This document shows positions 62,072 to 64,000 of a stretch of DNA of 64,000 bases, piece by piece. The number at the start of each line of letters is the position of its first letter. Within the stretch, counting starts at the first letter, position 1. This DNA comes from Pseudomonas sp. CBZ-4 (lineage in GTDB: Bacteria; Pseudomonadota; Gammaproteobacteria; Pseudomonadales; Pseudomonadaceae). A model generated the notes under the pieces. The model did not search any database. It worked only from the letters and a program-made list of their open reading frames with translations, and was not told the origin of the DNA. The stretch covers positions 1-64,000 of the forward strand of contig NZ_ANNV01000148.1 of assembly GCF_000346755.1 (NCBI RefSeq), read 5' to 3'. Made by a program: the position numbers and the translations under genes.

Positions 62072-64000
62072 TCACTTCCTTAACGTGGCGTTCAACCTTT
62101 GTTCGAGCGAGGTGAGGATATTTTGTGTCGTGGTATTCACCTCATCGTCATTAAGAGTGCGCGATGGATGCTGCCAGGTCAAGCCAACTGCGAGGCTTTT
62201 TCTATGCGGATCAATACCTTTACCCTGATAGACGTCAAATAGCCTGAGGTCCGTCAGCCATTCCCCTGCATTTTCACGGATTACATCCAGAACCGCAGTA
62301 GCGGCCACTTCACGGTCGGCGATCAAGGCCAGGTCGCGGCGCACTTCCGGGAAGCGCGACAGCTCGCTGAACTTCGGCATCTTGCCCGAGGCCACTTCCG
62401 CCAGGACCAGCTCGAACACGAACACCGGACGGTCAAGACCGAGGGTTTTCGACAGTTCCGGGTGGATGGCACCCACGAAACCAACCAGACGCCCCTCACG
62501 CTCGATGCGCGCAGTCTGGCCCGGGTGCAACGCCGGGTGGCTGCCTGGCAGGAAGGTGAAGGCATCCAGTGCACCGGCGAAACCCAGTACCGCTTCCACG
62601 TCAGCCTTGACGTCGAAGAAGTCCACGGCATCACGGCCCTGCGCCCAGCCTTCCGGCAGACGGCTACCGCACACCACCCCAGCCAACATCGGCTCTTGCT
62701 TCAGACCATCCAGCTGACCGACAAAACGCAGGCCGCTTTCGAACATGCGCACGCGGTCTTGCTGACGGTTCAGGTTGTGGGAAAGTGCTTTCACCAGGCC
62801 TGGCCACAGAGACGAACGCATGGCCGCCATGTCGTTGGAAATCGGGTTGGCCAACAACAGCGGCTCGACGCCCGGGTTGAACAGTTCGAACTGCTTCGGA
62901 TCGATGAAGCTGTAGGTCACCGCTTCCTGGTAACCACGGGCTACCAGCAGGCGACGCAGCTCAGGCAGATGCGCACGCGCCTCGGCCTTCGGTTGTGGCG
63001 CCAGGCGCGCTTGCGGGTAACGAACCGGCAGGCGGTTGTAGCCGTACAGGCGCGCCAGCTCTTCGATCAGGTCAACTTCGAGACTGATGTCGAAACGATG
63101 GCTTGGCACTTCAACGTGCCACTGCCCTTCCCCACTGACGGAGATAGCCAGGCCCAGGGCCGACAACAGTTGCTCGATTTCCGCCGGCTCGATCACCAGG
63201 CCCAGCATCTGCTCGACGCTTTTGGCACGCAGGGTGATCGGCGCAACGGACGGCAAGTACTGCTCGCTGACGGTTTCGGTGATCGGGCCGGCTTCGCCGC
63301 CGGTGATTTCCAGCAGCAGGCCGGTGGCGCGCTCCATGGCTTCACGGGCCAGCTGCCAGTCCACGCCACGCTCGTAGCGGTGCGAAGCATCGGTGTGCAG
63401 GCCATAGGAACGGGCCTTGCCAGCGATAGCGATCTGGTCGAAGAACGCGCTTTCAAGGAAAACGTCGCGAGTGGTCGCGGACACACCGCTGTGCTCGCCA
63501 CCCATCACACCGGCGATTGCCAGGGCGCGGGAGTGGTCGGCGATGACCAGGGTGTCGGCACGCAGGCTGACTTCCTGGCCGTCGAGCAGCACAAGCTTCT
63601 CGCCTTCTTCAGCCATGCGTACGCGGATGCCACCGTTGATCTCGGCGAGATCGAAGGCGTGCAGCGGTTGACCCAGCTCCAGCATCACGTAGTTGGTGAT
63701 ATCGACGGCAGCGTCGATGCTGCGTACGTCGGCGCGACGCAGACGCTCAACCATCCACAGCGGCGTTGGCTTGGACAGGTCAACGTTACGGATCACACGA
63801 CCCAGGTAACGCGGGCAGGCATGTGGCGCCAGCACTTCAATCGGGCGCACTTCGTCGTGCACAGCTGGCACCGTGGCAACCACTGGACGGGTGACCGACG
63901 CGTTGTACAGCGCACCCACTTCACGGGCCAGACCGGCCAGGGACAGGCAGTCGCCGCGGTTCGGGGTCAGGTCGACCTCGATGCTCGCGTCTTCCAGTTC
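62072..64000 (-). CDS. pheT: Phenylalanine-tRNA ligase beta subunit, N-terminus outside window
   Basis: 643 codons of the roughly 790-residue PheT are present and the frame is open to the window edge (EVDLTPNRGDCLSLAGLARE at the start). Visible are the B3/B4 editing domain (APHACPRYLGRVIRNVD), the B5 domain, the catalytic-like core (LRMFESGLRF-type stretch RVRMFESGLRFVGQ) and the C-terminal anticodon-binding FDX-ACB domain (LSRFPEVRRDLALIAD). Core gene; charges tRNA-Phe with PheS. Confidence 0.97.
   Translation of the reverse strand, partial: ELEDASIEVDLTPNRGDCLSLAGLAREVGALYNASVTRPVVATVPAVHDEVRPIEVLAPHACPRYLGRVIRNVDLSKPTPLWMVERLRRADVRSIDAAVDITNYVMLELGQPLHAFDLAEINGGIRVRMAEEGEKLVLLDGQEVSLRADTLVIADHSRALAIAGVMGGEHSGVSATTRDVFLESAFFDQIAIAGKARSYGLHTDASHRYERGVDWQLAREAMERATGLLLEITGGEAGPITETVSEQYLPSVAPITLRAKSVEQMLGLVIEPAEIEQLLSALGLAISVSGEGQWHVEVPSHRFDISLEVDLIEELARLYGYNRLPVRYPQARLAPQPKAEARAHLPELRRLLVARGYQEAVTYSFIDPKQFELFNPGVEPLLLANPISNDMAAMRSSLWPGLVKALSHNLNRQQDRVRMFESGLRFVGQLDGLKQEPMLAGVVCGSRLPEGWAQGRDAVDFFDVKADVEAVLGFAGALDAFTFLPGSHPALHPGQTARIEREGRLVGFVGAIHPELSKTLGLDRPVFVFELVLAEVASGKMPKFSELSRFPEVRRDLALIADREVAATAVLDVIRENAGEWLTDLRLFDVYQGKGIDPHRKSLAVGLTWQHPSRTLNDDEVNTTTQNILTSLEQRLNATLRK

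Noticed and set aside
1..64000. CRISPR array
   Set aside because: No regularly spaced repeat-spacer pattern was seen; the only tandem repeats are four 9-mers at 33872-33907.

Overview
The window looks like a Pseudomonas chromosome, probably of the fluorescens group. The right end carries pheT, ihfA, a MerR-family gene and tRNA-Pro(GGG) in the order I know from Pseudomonas. The rest (OprD porin, UbiD/UbiX, molybdenum hydroxylase, RND efflux, GGDEF-EAL genes) fits, as does the GC-rich coding bias. Every assignment was made by reading the sequence; no database search was possible.

Layout. (1) 1-9 kb is accessory sequence with decay: an unidentified C-terminal gene fragment behind a 13-C run, broken LysR and luciferase-like monooxygenase genes, a divergent SDR/LysR pair, an ArsR-controlled flavin-reductase operon (OYE, ABM monooxygenase, MDR reductase), an OprD porin, and a wrecked copy of the start of the molybdenum hydroxylase gene found intact at 26.8 kb. 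(2) 9.1-26.8 kb is a catabolic cluster, mostly on the minus strand. It holds a three-subunit molybdenum hydroxylase (large subunit fused to a CoxG domain) with its XdhC factor, a CoA ligase, an enoyl-CoA hydratase, UbiD and UbiX, an MFS carrier, an SDR, a fatty-acid-hydroxylase-like membrane enzyme, an aldehyde dehydrogenase, and AraC and LysR regulators. The likely role is breakdown of an aromatic or heteroaromatic acid; the substrate cannot be read from sequence. (3) 26.9-30.3 kb holds a 5'-truncated GGDEF-EAL gene and another broken luciferase-like monooxygenase.

(4) 30.3-61.3 kb is a genomic island in tRNA-Pro. The intact tRNA is at 61262-61338, and a copy of its 3' part lies at 30321-30367, next to a P4-type integrase. 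Cargo from left to right: an IS1182-family insertion sequence; a mipA-response regulator-histidine kinase operon divergent from a complete RND efflux operon; a P-loop NTPase fragment; a three-gene TerB/ATPase/Lhr-type helicase operon matching the Shango anti-phage system (sngABC); an rmuC-like gene; and a complete type I Zorya system (zorABCD) pointing back toward rmuC.

(5) 61.3-64 kb is core genome: tRNA-Pro, MerR regulator, ihfA and partial pheT.

The island therefore brings an efflux module with its own sensor and two anti-phage systems facing each other around an RmuC-family nuclease-like gene. That RmuC gene, and the unidentified substrate of the catabolic cluster, are the parts least explained by known systems.
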